Source of the DNA: Variovorax sp. YR216
Lineage (GTDB): Bacteria > Pseudomonadota > Gammaproteobacteria > Burkholderiales > Burkholderiaceae_C
Direction of reading: 5' to 3'
DNA: 64,000 nt
Assembly: GCF_900107745.1 (NCBI RefSeq)
Contig: NZ_FNRO01000013.1
Span: forward strand, 124,001-188,000
Shown one piece after another: positions 16,825 through 26,142 of the stretch. The notes below the pieces were generated by a model, which worked only from the letters and a program-made list of their open reading frames with translations, had not been told where the DNA came from and made no database searches. The translations under genes and the position numbers were made by a program. Position 1 is the first letter of the stretch, and each line of letters starts with the position of its first letter.

Positions 16825-18424
16825 GGCCGCGGCCGCTGCGCGCGCGGCCTTGCCGCCCGTGCGCGAATTGCTGGTCAGCGGCGGGGATCACCGCATCGCG
16901 CTGGACCCGGTGACCGGCCGGAACAAGTACGGATGCAGCCCGATCGCGACATCGAACGTGGTGCCTTTCGGATCGTCCACCTCTTCGGGGATCTCGCCGT
17001 CGGCGCTGGCCGTGGTCGATGCGCTTCGCGATCGACTCGCCGGCAGCCTGGCACAGGGTTGTTCGCCGGCATGGCTCTATGGGCAGGAGATGGACCGGCT
17101 GCGCCTCGAACTGCTGCGGATGTGCGGCATCGATGCGTCTTCCGGTGCCGGGCTCGTCTTCGCGGCTTCAGGCACGGATGTTCATCTTCTCGCGACGCGG
17201 ATGGCCCGCGAAAGCCATATCGACAAGCCGCTGGCCATCATCACGGCGGGTGGTTCCGAAAGCGGCAGCGGCGTGCCGGCCGCGTTGGCCGGGCGGCATT
17301 TCAGCACCTGGAGCGCACTCGGGCGCGCCACAGTGCCGGGAGAGCCGGTCGGCGATTCGTGCGACGGCGAGATCCTCGACGTACCGATCCGCACGGTCGA
17401 TGGCGTTCCTCGCGATGCGAAGCGGGTGGACGCGGAAGTCACCGCGCTCGTCGACCGCGCAGTGCGTGATGGGCGCCGGGTGCTGCTGGTGCTGATGGAC
17501 CTGTCCAAGACAGGTTGCATCGCGCCGGGCATCGCCTCGGTCCTTGAAATTCGCCGTCGCTGGGGTTCCGCGGTGCAGGTGCTGGTCGATGCCTGTCAGT
17601 TCCGGATCGAACCCGGCACGCTGCGTGCCTATCTGCGCTGCGGCTTCATGGTTGCGGTGACGGGGTCGAAGTTCCTGACCGGTCCGCCGTTCTCCGGTGC
17701 GCTGCTGTTGCCGCCTTCACTGAGCGCGACGCAGCGCGGGCACTTCGCTTCGACGCCGTTGCGCGCCTACTCCGCCCGCGAGGAATGGCCTCGAGACTGG
17801 CCTTGCGCGCAGGCGCTGGCGTCGCATGCGAACTTCGGCCTGCTGATGCGCTGGCAGGCCGCGATCCACGAGCTGCGGGAATTCCAGGCGATTCCGCCTC
17901 TGCAGGCGCGCGACATCCTCCGGCGGTTCGCCGCCGCTGTGCAAGCGCGGCTCGCGCGCGATCCGTGTTTCGCGGCGCTGCCTGTTCCCTCGCTCGACCG
18001 GGCTGCGCTTCATGCGCCCTCGGCGTGGGATGGCATCCAGACGATCCATCCCTTCCTGTTGCACCGGCCGGCACGCGGCGGCGCACGTGTTCCGCTGGGC
18101 CGCGACGAAACGGCGGCCATTCATCGCCGCATGGAAGCGGCAGCCTCGGACAGCCGCGCCTGGGCCTTCCAGGTGGGGCAGCCGGTGGACGCCGGACAAC
18201 GATCGGGCGTTCAGGTCAGCGCGTTGCGCCTCTGCATGAGCGCGAGGCTGGTCGTTCAGGCCGCGCGCGATCGCGATCTTGGCGACGGCATCATCGACCA
18301 GGGGATGGCCTGCCTGGACAGCATCGCGGCATCGATCTCCAGCCGAAAGCACGGCGCTTCGATCGCCCTGACGCGGGCACCCATCCGGATGAGGGAATCT
18401 GCCGAAAAACTGGCCGGCATCTAG
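16796..18424 (+). CDS. PLP-dependent fold-type I enzyme-like protein, unassigned
   Basis: 542 aa (ATG 16796; ATG 16814 also possible). It overlaps the ATP-grasp gene. Fold-type I signs: VFAASGTDVHLLATRMA (phosphate-cup SGT at 125-127), LLVLMDLSKTGCIAP, D265 (LVDACQFR) and a probable Schiff-base lysine K292 in VTGSKFLTGPPFSGALLLP. This layout recalls cysteine desulfurases, serine palmitoyltransferase-like and decarboxylase-like enzymes, but none fits closely. The central lysine and aspartate make a catalytic role likely. It ends 6 nt from the convergent histidine kinase gene. Together with the decarboxylase and ligase it forms a compact cassette. Confidence 0.65.
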   Translation: MPAGVPMPSEAAAAARAALPPVRELLVSGGDHRIALDPVTGRNKYGCSPIATSNVVPFGSSTSSGISPSALAVVDALRDRLAGSLAQGCSPAWLYGQEMDRLRLELLRMCGIDASSGAGLVFAASGTDVHLLATRMARESHIDKPLAIITAGGSESGSGVPAALAGRHFSTWSALGRATVPGEPVGDSCDGEILDVPIRTVDGVPRDAKRVDAEVTALVDRAVRDGRRVLLVLMDLSKTGCIAPGIASVLEIRRRWGSAVQVLVDACQFRIEPGTLRAYLRCGFMVAVTGSKFLTGPPFSGALLLPPSLSATQRGHFASTPLRAYSAREEWPRDWPCAQALASHANFGLLMRWQAAIHELREFQAIPPLQARDILRRFAAAVQARLARDPCFAALPVPSLDRAALHAPSAWDGIQTIHPFLLHRPARGGARVPLGRDETAAIHRRMEAAASDSRAWAFQVGQPVDAGQRSGVQVSALRLCMSARLVVQAARDRDLGDGIIDQGMACLDSIAASISSRKHGASIALTRAPIRMRESAEKLAGI

Positions 18425-18430
18425 AAGCGC

Positions 18431-20362
18431 TCAGCCCAGCTCCAGCGGCCGCGACAAAGCCGAGAAAGCCGACTCGCCGGGCTCGACCTTGAGCGTGAGC
18501 GTGATGCACGTACCGCCCTCCGCTGACTGGTCGATGTGGAACTTCGCCCCGATCGCGCGGGCCCGCGAGCGCATGTTGTCCAGGCCGCGTCCGCCGCGGC
18601 GCCGGCCGGCGCCTGTCGCCGCCGGATCCCCGCGCAGGCCGACGCCGTTGTCGGCGATTTGCAGCGTCACCGCCGATCCCTCGTCGCACAGCCGCGCGCG
18701 CACGATGATGCGGGTCGCACGCGCGTGCTTCAGCACATTGGTGAAGGCTTCGAGCAGGATGCGCTGCACATGCATGACCATGTTGGGCGACAGCTCCCGC
18801 AACTCCGGCAGTTCCGCGACGTCCCACACGACGCCGATGCCCGCGGCTTCCAGCCTCGGCTGCAGGCGGTAGCGCAGCGTCGCGAGCACCGTGGCGAGAT
18901 CGTCGTTGGCAGGCTGCAGCGAATCGACCGACATGCGCATCTCGTCCAGTGCGAACTGCACATGCTCGCGCAGCGCCTGCGGCTGCGCACCGGGACGGGC
19001 CACCATGTTCAGGAGCGCCACCAATTGCGAGCCGACGCCGTCGTGGATCTCCCGCATGATCCGCTGGCGCTCGTTCGAGATCGCCTGGAGATGCTGCTGC
19101 TCGCGCAGCACGTCGAAGGCCGCCCGGAGCTGCTGCTCGCGCTCGTCCACGCGGCGCGAGAGGTCGGCGTTGAGCGCCTGGAAGCTCGCGGCGGTGCGGC
19201 TATAGCGCTCCGCGATCAGCCAGCCCATGATCGGCACGAACGCGAACATCGCGTGCTGGAGATAGGTCGATCGCAGCCCGCTCGCGTTGGACAGGCGGAC
19301 GAGCACAAGGTCGTGCAGTCCCGCCGCGATGGACGCCACGAGCGCAGCCGCGAGAAGCCACGCACCGGCGCCGCCGCCCGCCCAGGCGCGCCTCGCGACC
19401 GTCCACAGGCACGCAAGGGCCATCGGCACGATCGTGCAGATCCCGAGGGTCAGGAGCAGCGGCTTGCAAAGCGCGTATGAAAGCACGGTGAGCAACGAAC
19501 TGGCCACGATGGCGACGTCGACCGAGCGATCGACGGCCCGCGGCGCCGCTCCGGTAGCGAGCACCGCGAAGCGGCACATCAGCGCCATGTGCGACATGTA
19601 GCAGATCGCCGCCAGGGCGCCGAGCCAGGGCCATGGCACGGGCACGTCCGCCCAGGCCCGGTCGACGATGCGCAGCATGCCCAGCAGCGCACCCAGGCTG
19701 AACCACCCGTACATCGGCAGGCGCTGCCGCATCCAGAGCACGCCGGTGAAGACGCCCATGCCCAGCAGCCCGACCGCGAACACGAGCATGGCGATCTCTC
19801 GCCAGCGACGGTTGGTGTCGTACATCGCCTCGATCGCGTCCTGCGGTCCATAGCGCAGCACCGACAGTCCGCCGAGCCTTTGCGGCTGGATCGTCACGTT
19901 GACGCGCAGCTCGTTCGGGCGATCGGCATGCAGCAGCGCGGCCGGGACCACGGCCATCACCGGATGCTTGGCGGCGTCGAAGAGCGGGTCGCCCAGCGTC
20001 CCCCAATGCTGGACGACCCCGCCGTTGACGAGGACCTCGACCTGGCTGCCGACGCGGGAGAACAGGAGCGCCATGGGTACGTGGCCGTCACGGGGCGGCA
20101 GCATGATGCGGTAGCTCGCGCGGCCGCCCTGCCCCGGGAAATCGCCGTCCCAGCGGCGCGCAAGGTCGACCGGCCCCTCGATGGGCGCCCTTCCATCGGG
20201 CTCGAGCAGGGCATCCGCCGAATCGAAGGTCCGGATCGTCCCCTCAGGTTCGGCGGGCGGCGCGATGGCGGCCTTCATGCCGAGGACGAGCGCGATCACG
20301 GCCGCGCATGCCAGGAGCCATCGCAGGGCGTGGGGCGCGGGGTTCGATGAACGAATGACCAT
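18431..20362 (-). CDS. sensor histidine kinase, NarX/UhpB (HisKA_3) type with 7TM-like sensor
   Basis: 643 aa. Residues ~12-32 are a signal or first membrane segment; ~50-175 form an extracytoplasmic beta-rich domain (jelly-roll-like, RRWDGDFPGQGGRASYRIMLP); ~190-385 hold about seven hydrophobic helices as in 7TMR-DISM sensors. A coiled coil leads to the dimerisation box ERQRIMREIHDGVGSQLVALL with the phospho-acceptor H in REIHDG, then a HATPase_c domain with DNGVGLRG and GGRGLDNMRSRA. It phosphorylates the response regulator encoded 15 nt downstream of its start region. The signal is unknown. Confidence 0.9.
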   Translation of the reverse strand: MVIRSSNPAPHALRWLLACAAVIALVLGMKAAIAPPAEPEGTIRTFDSADALLEPDGRAPIEGPVDLARRWDGDFPGQGGRASYRIMLPPRDGHVPMALLFSRVGSQVEVLVNGGVVQHWGTLGDPLFDAAKHPVMAVVPAALLHADRPNELRVNVTIQPQRLGGLSVLRYGPQDAIEAMYDTNRRWREIAMLVFAVGLLGMGVFTGVLWMRQRLPMYGWFSLGALLGMLRIVDRAWADVPVPWPWLGALAAICYMSHMALMCRFAVLATGAAPRAVDRSVDVAIVASSLLTVLSYALCKPLLLTLGICTIVPMALACLWTVARRAWAGGGAGAWLLAAALVASIAAGLHDLVLVRLSNASGLRSTYLQHAMFAFVPIMGWLIAERYSRTAASFQALNADLSRRVDEREQQLRAAFDVLREQQHLQAISNERQRIMREIHDGVGSQLVALLNMVARPGAQPQALREHVQFALDEMRMSVDSLQPANDDLATVLATLRYRLQPRLEAAGIGVVWDVAELPELRELSPNMVMHVQRILLEAFTNVLKHARATRIIVRARLCDEGSAVTLQIADNGVGLRGDPAATGAGRRRGGRGLDNMRSRARAIGAKFHIDQSAEGGTCITLTLKVEPGESAFSALSRPLELG

Positions 20363-20377
20363 GCGCCCGTCCGCCGG

Positions 20378-21040
20378 TCAGCTCAGAATGCCGAGCTGCC
20401 GCGCTTCGAACAGGGCCTCGGCCTTGTTGTGCACATCGAGCTTGCCGTAGATGTTGCGCACGTGGCTTTGCACCGTCGACAGCAGGATGTCCATCCGGGT
20501 GGCCACTTCGGCATAGGTGAAGCCGCGCGCGATCAGGCTCAGCACTTCCATCTCGCGCGGCGACAGTGCATCGCTGGAAGGCAACGCCGCGGGTTGCGCG
20601 GGACTGCGTCCCCGCCAGCGCACGAGCAGTTGTCGCGCGATGGTGGGCGACATGGGCGAGCCGCCGGCATGCAGGCTCAGGATGTGCGCGGCGAGGTCGG
20701 CTTCGGTGCCGTCCTTCAGCAGATAACCGCTGGCGCCTGCCTCGAAGGCGCTGAGCATGTTGACCTCGTCGCCGAAGATCGTCAGCACCATCGTCGCGCA
20801 CTGCGGCTGCAGTTCGCGGCAGCGCCGGATCACCTCGAGCCCCGGCTGATCCGGCAGGCCCAGGTCCACCAGCAGCACATCGATCGGATGAGTCTCGAAC
20901 CACGCGAGCAGTTCGGCGGCGGTGGACGCGCCGAAGGCAAAGCGCAGGCTGGGTTCGGCGCGGATCACGCGCTCCAGGACTTCGCGCATGGCCGGATCGT
21001 CTTCGACAAGGGCGACGCTGACGGAGGCTGGATTCGACAT
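20378..21040 (-). CDS. response regulator, NarL/LuxR family
   Basis: 220 aa from the ATG at 21040; an upstream in-frame extension is rejected because the receiver domain starts at MSNPASVSVALVEDD. Receiver residues: D14-D15, phospho-acceptor D59 (LLVDLGLP) and the lysine in GYLLKDGT. The C-terminal LuxR helix-turn-helix is LSPREMEVLSLIARGFTYAE then VATRMDILLSTVQSHVRNIYGKL. It is the partner of the adjacent kinase. Possible targets are its own promoter and the divergent lipoprotein gene. Confidence 0.93.
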   Translation of the reverse strand: MSNPASVSVALVEDDPAMREVLERVIRAEPSLRFAFGASTAAELLAWFETHPIDVLLVDLGLPDQPGLEVIRRCRELQPQCATMVLTIFGDEVNMLSAFEAGASGYLLKDGTEADLAAHILSLHAGGSPMSPTIARQLLVRWRGRSPAQPAALPSSDALSPREMEVLSLIARGFTYAEVATRMDILLSTVQSHVRNIYGKLDVHNKAEALFEARQLGILS

Positions 21041-21060
21041 TTCGGCGGAGGGAAGGTGGG

Positions 21061-21076
21061 GTGTGAATATTCGCAC
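21061..21076. promoter_or_regulatory. near-perfect palindrome upstream of the response regulator
   Basis: GTGTGAATATTCGCAC is a 16-nt palindrome with a single mismatched pair, 21-36 nt before the regulator start codon and in the divergent region with the lipoprotein gene. It is a candidate autoregulatory site; there is no further copy that I noticed. Confidence 0.4.
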
Positions 21077-21220
21077 GTCCCGGGAGACTTTTCTCTGTGA
21101 CCCGGCCCCATGAACTAGGGATGTGGGGTGCGCAGGCCATCGGTAGCCTCTCTTCGTCGGCCATCGCCCGAAGGGGGCGGCGGCGAGAACAACAACCTGC
21201 AAAGACCGAAAGAGAGTTCG

Positions 21221-23116
21221 ATGAAATCAGCAAAGCGTTGGGCAATTCATGGTGCCGTGCTCGCACTCGCAGCCTCGCTGGCCGCGTGCGGCGGAGGCGG
21301 TGGTGGCAGTAGCGGTCTTGCCGCGCTCGGAACCGGAAGCAGCACGGGCACGGCCGGCAGCGGCTCCGATGGCAACGGCACGCAGACGAGCACCAAGATC
21401 AGCGGCGTCGCAGCCGTGGGCGCGCCGCTGGTCGGCACCGTCACCGTGAAGGATGCGCTGGGCGCGACCCGGACCGCGCCGATCGGCACGAACGGCAGCT
21501 ATTCGATCGACGTGAGCGGCATGACCGCTCCCTTCGTGTTCCGCGCCGAAGGCTCCGCCAACGGCGTGCATGCGATCGTCCATTCGATCGCCACACAGGC
21601 CGATCTCAACGGCCGCATCAACATCACGCAGCTCACCGACCTGGTGGTTTCCAACATCGCGGGCCAGCTCGCGCAGGACTACTTCGACAAGTTCGATCAG
21701 AGCGGCAACAGCACCCTGGCGGACAAGGCGCTGGTCGATGCGGAGGTCGCCAAGCTGAAGGAGAAGCTGCTGCCGGTGCTGACCGCACTTGGCGTGGATG
21801 CCGCCATCGATCTGCTGCACAGCGCGTTCACGCCGCTGTCCGACCCGCTCGACAAGGCGCTCGACGTGATCCGCGTGAGCTACGACACCGCGGCGAACAC
21901 CGCGACCATCTCCAACGTGGTCAACGCCATCACGGTCACGGACGATCTCGCGGTCAAGGCCGCGGCGGAGGCTTCGCCGGCGACGCTCAGCGGCACCAAT
22001 GTCGCCTCCGGCGCGACCGATCAGGACCTCGTGCGGCAGGTGCTCAAGGACTTCACCGCGAAGTTCGCGAACGGATCGCCCAAGAGCGGGGACCTGACGC
22101 CGCTGATGACCAGTGGCTTCCTCTGGAGCGACTCGGACCGCGCGACCGCGGTGGCCGAGTTCACCTCGAACGCTGCGTTCATCGGCGTCACGTTCACCGA
22201 CATCGAGTTGCGCCAGATCGACTACGACAACCCCAACGGCGTGACCGCGCACCTGTCGTTCTCGGTGAAGACGAGCAGCGGCGTGGAGCTCGGCCGTCTC
22301 GACAACTGGAAGGTCCGCAAGAGCCCGACGGATGGCATCTGGCGTCTTCACGGCGACCAGCGCTCGCTCAACCTCGAGTGGTTCGCGGTCACGACGCAGC
22401 ATCATGGACTGCCTGGCAGCTCGGACTGCGTGAAGACGGGCCTCGAGTTCAACATCGAGGATCCCGTCAAGACCAACGACGGCAGCACCCCCATCTCGTA
22501 CATCATCGTGCAGGGCCCGGGCCTGCCGCCAGCGGGCCTGCGCTACACGGAGCCCGCGCTCGGCGGACGCTGGTTGATCGACGGCATCGGCACCGAGACC
22601 TACCTGCTGGCCACCACCTGCGCGAACACCACGGCTGCCGGGATGAGCGACGCGCAGATCGCCGCCATCCCCGACAACGCGCAGTACACGCTGACCCCGT
22701 ACGACAGTAGCGACACGCTGGTGAAGTCGCCAAGCGCACCGGCCGACGGCATCTATCGCTTCAAGATCGAGCGGCGCCCGCTCACCTTGGCGGAGGCTGG
22801 CGCGACCGGTGTGTTCCCGGTGATCGATGCGTCGACCATCAGCGCATTCAGCGCGTTCCCCACCACCGGCGGCACGATCCCGTTCGGCGCGAGCAACCTC
22901 TATCCGCTGTCGCAGGCGTATGTGCAGATGAAGCGCTCGGACGCGGGCTACGCCACGATCGACAACGTCGAGAAGTCCGTGCTGCCGAACGCCTCGGGCG
23001 CCATCTCGACCACCCTCACCTTCAACCCGGCTCAGCAGACCGTCGCGTCGCAGATGATGTGGGTCGAGTCCCCCGACCAGAACCGTCGCAGCATCCAGAC
23101 CTACTATCACAAGTAG
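21221..23116 (+). CDS. large secreted lipoprotein of unknown function
   Basis: 631 aa from the ATG at 21221, preceded by AGAGAG. Residues 1-22 are a lipoprotein signal; the lipobox LAAC puts the lipid-modified cysteine at C23, followed by a glycine run and a Ser/Gly/Thr-rich linker. Residues ~55-115 resemble a carboxypeptidase-regulatory-like beta domain (VAAVGAPLVGTVTVKDALGA). The rest shows alternating helices and beta strands without a catalytic motif I recognise. Probably anchored in the outer membrane. It is divergent from the NarL-type regulator and may be its target. Confidence 0.8.
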   Translation: MKSAKRWAIHGAVLALAASLAACGGGGGGSSGLAALGTGSSTGTAGSGSDGNGTQTSTKISGVAAVGAPLVGTVTVKDALGATRTAPIGTNGSYSIDVSGMTAPFVFRAEGSANGVHAIVHSIATQADLNGRINITQLTDLVVSNIAGQLAQDYFDKFDQSGNSTLADKALVDAEVAKLKEKLLPVLTALGVDAAIDLLHSAFTPLSDPLDKALDVIRVSYDTAANTATISNVVNAITVTDDLAVKAAAEASPATLSGTNVASGATDQDLVRQVLKDFTAKFANGSPKSGDLTPLMTSGFLWSDSDRATAVAEFTSNAAFIGVTFTDIELRQIDYDNPNGVTAHLSFSVKTSSGVELGRLDNWKVRKSPTDGIWRLHGDQRSLNLEWFAVTTQHHGLPGSSDCVKTGLEFNIEDPVKTNDGSTPISYIIVQGPGLPPAGLRYTEPALGGRWLIDGIGTETYLLATTCANTTAAGMSDAQIAAIPDNAQYTLTPYDSSDTLVKSPSAPADGIYRFKIERRPLTLAEAGATGVFPVIDASTISAFSAFPTTGGTIPFGASNLYPLSQAYVQMKRSDAGYATIDNVEKSVLPNASGAISTTLTFNPAQQTVASQMMWVESPDQNRRSIQTYYHK

Positions 23117-23145
23117 AGCGAAGGGTCGTGGGAACCAGCGCGGAT

Positions 23146-23163
23146 CGCGGGAGGCGGCCCGCG
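23146..23163 (+). terminator. GC-rich hairpin after the lipoprotein gene
   Basis: CGCGGG-AGGCGG-CCCGCG begins 29 nt after the lipoprotein stop. It lacks a T-tract, so it is a weak terminator candidate or an mRNA 3'-end stabiliser. Confidence 0.3.
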
Positions 23164-23230
23164 CGGGTTCGATTGCTTCGGGTGGGCCAACGCATCTACC
23201 ATCCAGACCTCGCACTGCCGGGGAACCACG

Positions 23231-24187
23231 ATGCAGCAAGCCGACACCCTCCGCAATTCATGGCCGGTCCTCGACTACGCGCAGTGGCGGGAGACATTGC
23301 AGACCTTGCACCTGTGGACACAGATCGTCGGCAAGGTCCGCCTGACCTTGTCGCCCTGGCTCAACCATGGATGGCAGGTCCCGCTGTATGTCACCGCGCG
23401 CGGGCTCGGCACATCGGCCATCCATGCCGGAGGCGGCATCGTCGAGATCGAGTTCGACTTCGTCGAGCACCGCCTGGTCGTCCGGGGCTCCGAAGGGCCC
23501 GATGGCGGCTTCGATCTGGGACCGATGTCGGTCGCATCCTTCTACCGTCGCCTGATGCGCGAGCTGCAGACGGCGGGGTTCCCGGTCACGATCAATGTCG
23601 TGCCGAACGAGCTGCCCTCGCCGATCCGCTTTCCCGATGACGAGATGCACGCGTCCTACGACGCGGATGCGGTTCATCGCTTCTGGCGCGCGCTGGTGCA
23701 GGTCGATCGCCTGTTCAAGGTCTTCCGCACCAGCTTCCTCGGCAAGTGCAGTCCGGTGCACTTCTTCTGGGGCAGTTTCGATCTGGCCGTGACGCGCTTC
23801 TCGGGCCGCGCGGCACCGGTGCATCCGGGCGGTTTCCCGGGACTGCCAGATCCGGTGACGCGTGAGGCCTACTCGCATGAAGTCAGCAGTGCCGGCTTCT
23901 GGCCCGGCAACGACGCGTATCCGGATGCGGCGTTCTTTTCCTATGCCTATCCGACCCCGCCGGGGTTCGGGCAGGCGAAGGTCGGCCCTGGCGAAGCGAT
24001 CTGGAGCGACGCGATGGGCGAGTGGCTGCTGCCCTATGACGCCGTGCGGAAGGCCGCGGATCCTGATGCGGCCCTGCTGGAGTTCCTGTCCTCCAGCTAT
24101 CGCGCGGCTTCCGATCTCGCGGGTTGGGATCGGGGCCTGGCCTGCGGCGTCGGCGTGCCGGGCAGGCCGAGGGCGGTTCACGGTTAG
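23231..24187 (+). CDS. DUF5996 family protein
   Basis: 318 aa. Characteristic stretches are WPVLDYAQWRETLQTLHLWTQIVGK, LTLSPWLNHGWQVPLYVTARGL and FWGSFDLAVTRFSGR, as I remember the DUF5996 family. No signal peptide, membrane segment or recognised catalytic motif is present, so it is a cytoplasmic protein of unknown role. It stands alone on the plus strand between the lipoprotein and a MarR/MFS pair. Length is normal for the family. Confidence 0.75.
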   Translation: MQQADTLRNSWPVLDYAQWRETLQTLHLWTQIVGKVRLTLSPWLNHGWQVPLYVTARGLGTSAIHAGGGIVEIEFDFVEHRLVVRGSEGPDGGFDLGPMSVASFYRRLMRELQTAGFPVTINVVPNELPSPIRFPDDEMHASYDADAVHRFWRALVQVDRLFKVFRTSFLGKCSPVHFFWGSFDLAVTRFSGRAAPVHPGGFPGLPDPVTREAYSHEVSSAGFWPGNDAYPDAAFFSYAYPTPPGFGQAKVGPGEAIWSDAMGEWLLPYDAVRKAADPDAALLEFLSSSYRAASDLAGWDRGLACGVGVPGRPRAVHG

Positions 24188-24235
24188 AAGAGGACAAGCC
24201 GACGGTTTTTGCCGTACGGCAGCAAGGGACAAATT

Positions 24236-24288
24236 AGGAAGCTAAACTTCGTAGTCTTCCTGTCCAATGCTGCTGATCCGACCAGCAG
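24236..24288. promoter_or_regulatory. two inverted repeats in the marR leader region
   Basis: AGGAAG (24236-24241) with CTTCCT (24256-24261), and CTGCTG (24270-24275) with CAGCAG (24283-24288), lie 28-80 nt upstream of the marR-MFS operon. Either may be the MarR operator. The region is less GC-rich than its surroundings, as expected for a promoter. Confidence 0.35.
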
Positions 24289-24315
24289 TGGAGGACCGCA
24301 CGCACGCCAGGAGCC

Positions 24316-24774
24316 ATGCGCTTGTCCACAGACCTTGCCAGCCACGAAACCGACACCGCTCACGCCTTGGCGGTGGAACTGCGCATGCTCGCCGGGCAAC
24401 TGCGCCGCCGCCTGCGGCAGGAAGCCTCCGTCGCCGACTGGACCGAATCCCAGCGCGCGGTGCTCCTGCGGCTGGAGCGCCAGGACGGCGCCACGGTGAC
24501 CGAGCTGGCGCAGGCGGAGGGCGTGCGCTCGCAGTCCATGGGGGCCACGGTGTCCGCGCTGATGGAGGCCGGCTGGATCAAGGGCGCGCCGGACCCTGTC
24601 GACGGCCGCCGCACGCTGCTGTCGATCACGCCGCAGACGCGCAAGATGTTCCGGCAGGTCCGCGCCGCGCGCGAGGACTGGCTGCAGCGCACCATCTCCG
24701 CACGCTATTCCGCGGCTGAACAGAAGCAGATCGCCAGCGCCGTGCGCCTGTTGCAGCGGTTGCTGGAGGCGTGA
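24316..24774 (+). CDS. MarR family transcriptional regulator
   Basis: 152 aa. The winged helix is visible in WTESQRAVLLRLERQDGATVTELAQAEGV and the recognition helix in RSQSMGATVSALMEAGWI, with the wing GAPDPVDGRRTLLSI. It is the first gene of a two-gene operon and shares one base with the start of an MFS exporter gene (TGATG), so it is very likely the exporter's repressor. Confidence 0.93.
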   Translation: MRLSTDLASHETDTAHALAVELRMLAGQLRRRLRQEASVADWTESQRAVLLRLERQDGATVTELAQAEGVRSQSMGATVSALMEAGWIKGAPDPVDGRRTLLSITPQTRKMFRQVRAAREDWLQRTISARYSAAEQKQIASAVRLLQRLLEA

Positions 24775-26066
24775 TGGGCAACACCTTCCGTTCCCTCGGC
24801 ATCCGCAACTACCGCCTCTGGGCAGCCGGCGCGCTGGTGTCCAACATCGGCACCTGGATGCAGCGCACCGCGCAGGACTGGCTGGTGCTGACGCACCTGA
24901 CGAATCACAACGCGACCGCCGTCGGCATCGTGATGGCGCTGCAGTTCGGCCCGCAGCTGGTTCTGCTGCCCTTCACCGGCCTGGCGGCCGACCGGCTGAA
25001 CCGCCGCAAGCTGCTGATCGCCACGCAGGCGTCGATGGGCCTGCTGGCGCTCGGCCTCGGCCTGCTCACCGTGAGCGGCATGGCGCAGCTCTGGCACGTC
25101 TACGTCTTCGCGCTGCTGCTGGGCTGCGTCGCGGCCTTCGATGCGCCGGCGCGCCAGACCTTCGTGGCCGAGCTGGTGTCGGATGCCGAACTGGCCAATG
25201 CCGTGGCGCTCAACTCCACCTCCTTCAACGCCGCGCGCATGGTGGGGCCGGCAGTGGCCGGGCTGGTGATCGCGGCCACGGGCCCCGGCGAAGCCTTCCT
25301 GCTCAATGCGCTCTCCTTCGTGGCGGTGCTGGTTTCGCTGGCCTGCCTGCGCCAGCGCGAACTGTTTCCGCGGCAGGACGCAGCGGGGCGCAAAAAGGCC
25401 GGCCTGATGGAAGGCTTCCGCTATGTCTGGAACCGCCCCGATCTGCGCGCCCTCCTCGCCATGCTGTTCCTCGTGGCCACGTTCGGCCTGAACTTCCCGA
25501 TCTTCATCTCCACGATGTCGGTCGGCGCCTTCCACGGCGGGCCCAGCCAGTACGGCCTGCTCTCATCGACCATGGCCATCGGTTCGGTCACCGGCGCACT
25601 GCTGGCCGCCCGCCGGGCCAAGCCGCGCTTCGGGTTGCTGATGGTGGGTTCGGCGGTGTTCGGGCTGGGCTGCCTCGCGGCGGCGCTGATGCCGAATGTC
25701 ATCGGCTTCGGCATTGCGCTGATCGTGACCGGCGTGGCCGCGCAGACGATCACCACGTCGACCAACAGCCTGGTGCAGCTTTCGACCGAGCCGGCCTTGC
25801 GCGGCCGTGTCATTGCCATCCTGCTGGCGACCCTTCTGGGCAGCACGCCGATCGGCGCGCCGGTGGTGGGCTGGGTGGCCGATGCCTTCGGCCCGCGCTG
25901 GGCGATGGGCGTGGCCGCTGCCGCGGGGCTCTGCTCCGCCGCGATCGGGCTGCGCCACCTGATCAAGCACCACGGCCTGCGGCCTCGGGTGGAGGGATAC
26001 CGGCTGCGCTTCGGCTCGCAGCCTGCGGGGGTGGAGCCGGGCCGCGAAATCTCACGGACGATTTAA
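24774..26066 (+). CDS. MFS exporter, EntS/MFS_3-like
   Basis: 430 aa from the ATG at 24774 (a GTG one codon earlier is possible). About 12 membrane segments; the start FRSLGIRNYRLWAAGALVSN and IGTWMQRTAQDWLVL are typical of MFS_3 exporters such as EntS. Motif A is GLAADRLNRRKLL. An efflux role for a small organic compound is expected; the neighbouring MarR probably senses the substrate. Confidence 0.9.
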   Translation: MGNTFRSLGIRNYRLWAAGALVSNIGTWMQRTAQDWLVLTHLTNHNATAVGIVMALQFGPQLVLLPFTGLAADRLNRRKLLIATQASMGLLALGLGLLTVSGMAQLWHVYVFALLLGCVAAFDAPARQTFVAELVSDAELANAVALNSTSFNAARMVGPAVAGLVIAATGPGEAFLLNALSFVAVLVSLACLRQRELFPRQDAAGRKKAGLMEGFRYVWNRPDLRALLAMLFLVATFGLNFPIFISTMSVGAFHGGPSQYGLLSSTMAIGSVTGALLAARRAKPRFGLLMVGSAVFGLGCLAAALMPNVIGFGIALIVTGVAAQTITTSTNSLVQLSTEPALRGRVIAILLATLLGSTPIGAPVVGWVADAFGPRWAMGVAAAAGLCSAAIGLRHLIKHHGLRPRVEGYRLRFGSQPAGVEPGREISRTI

Positions 26067-26087
26067 TTCAACGGTATAAGCATTTAG

Positions 26088-26105
26088 GTTACATTTTGAT
26101 GTAAC
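26088..26105. promoter_or_regulatory. perfect inverted repeat upstream of the FHA gene
   Basis: GTTACAT-TTTG-ATGTAAC, 38-55 nt before the FHA start, in the most AT-rich stretch nearby. A further TTACAT follows at 26114-26119. This is a probable operator or promoter element; no cognate regulator is obvious. Confidence 0.5.
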
Positions 26106-26142
26106 ATTAAGTCTTACATCCCTGCAAATTGAGTCCCCGCCC

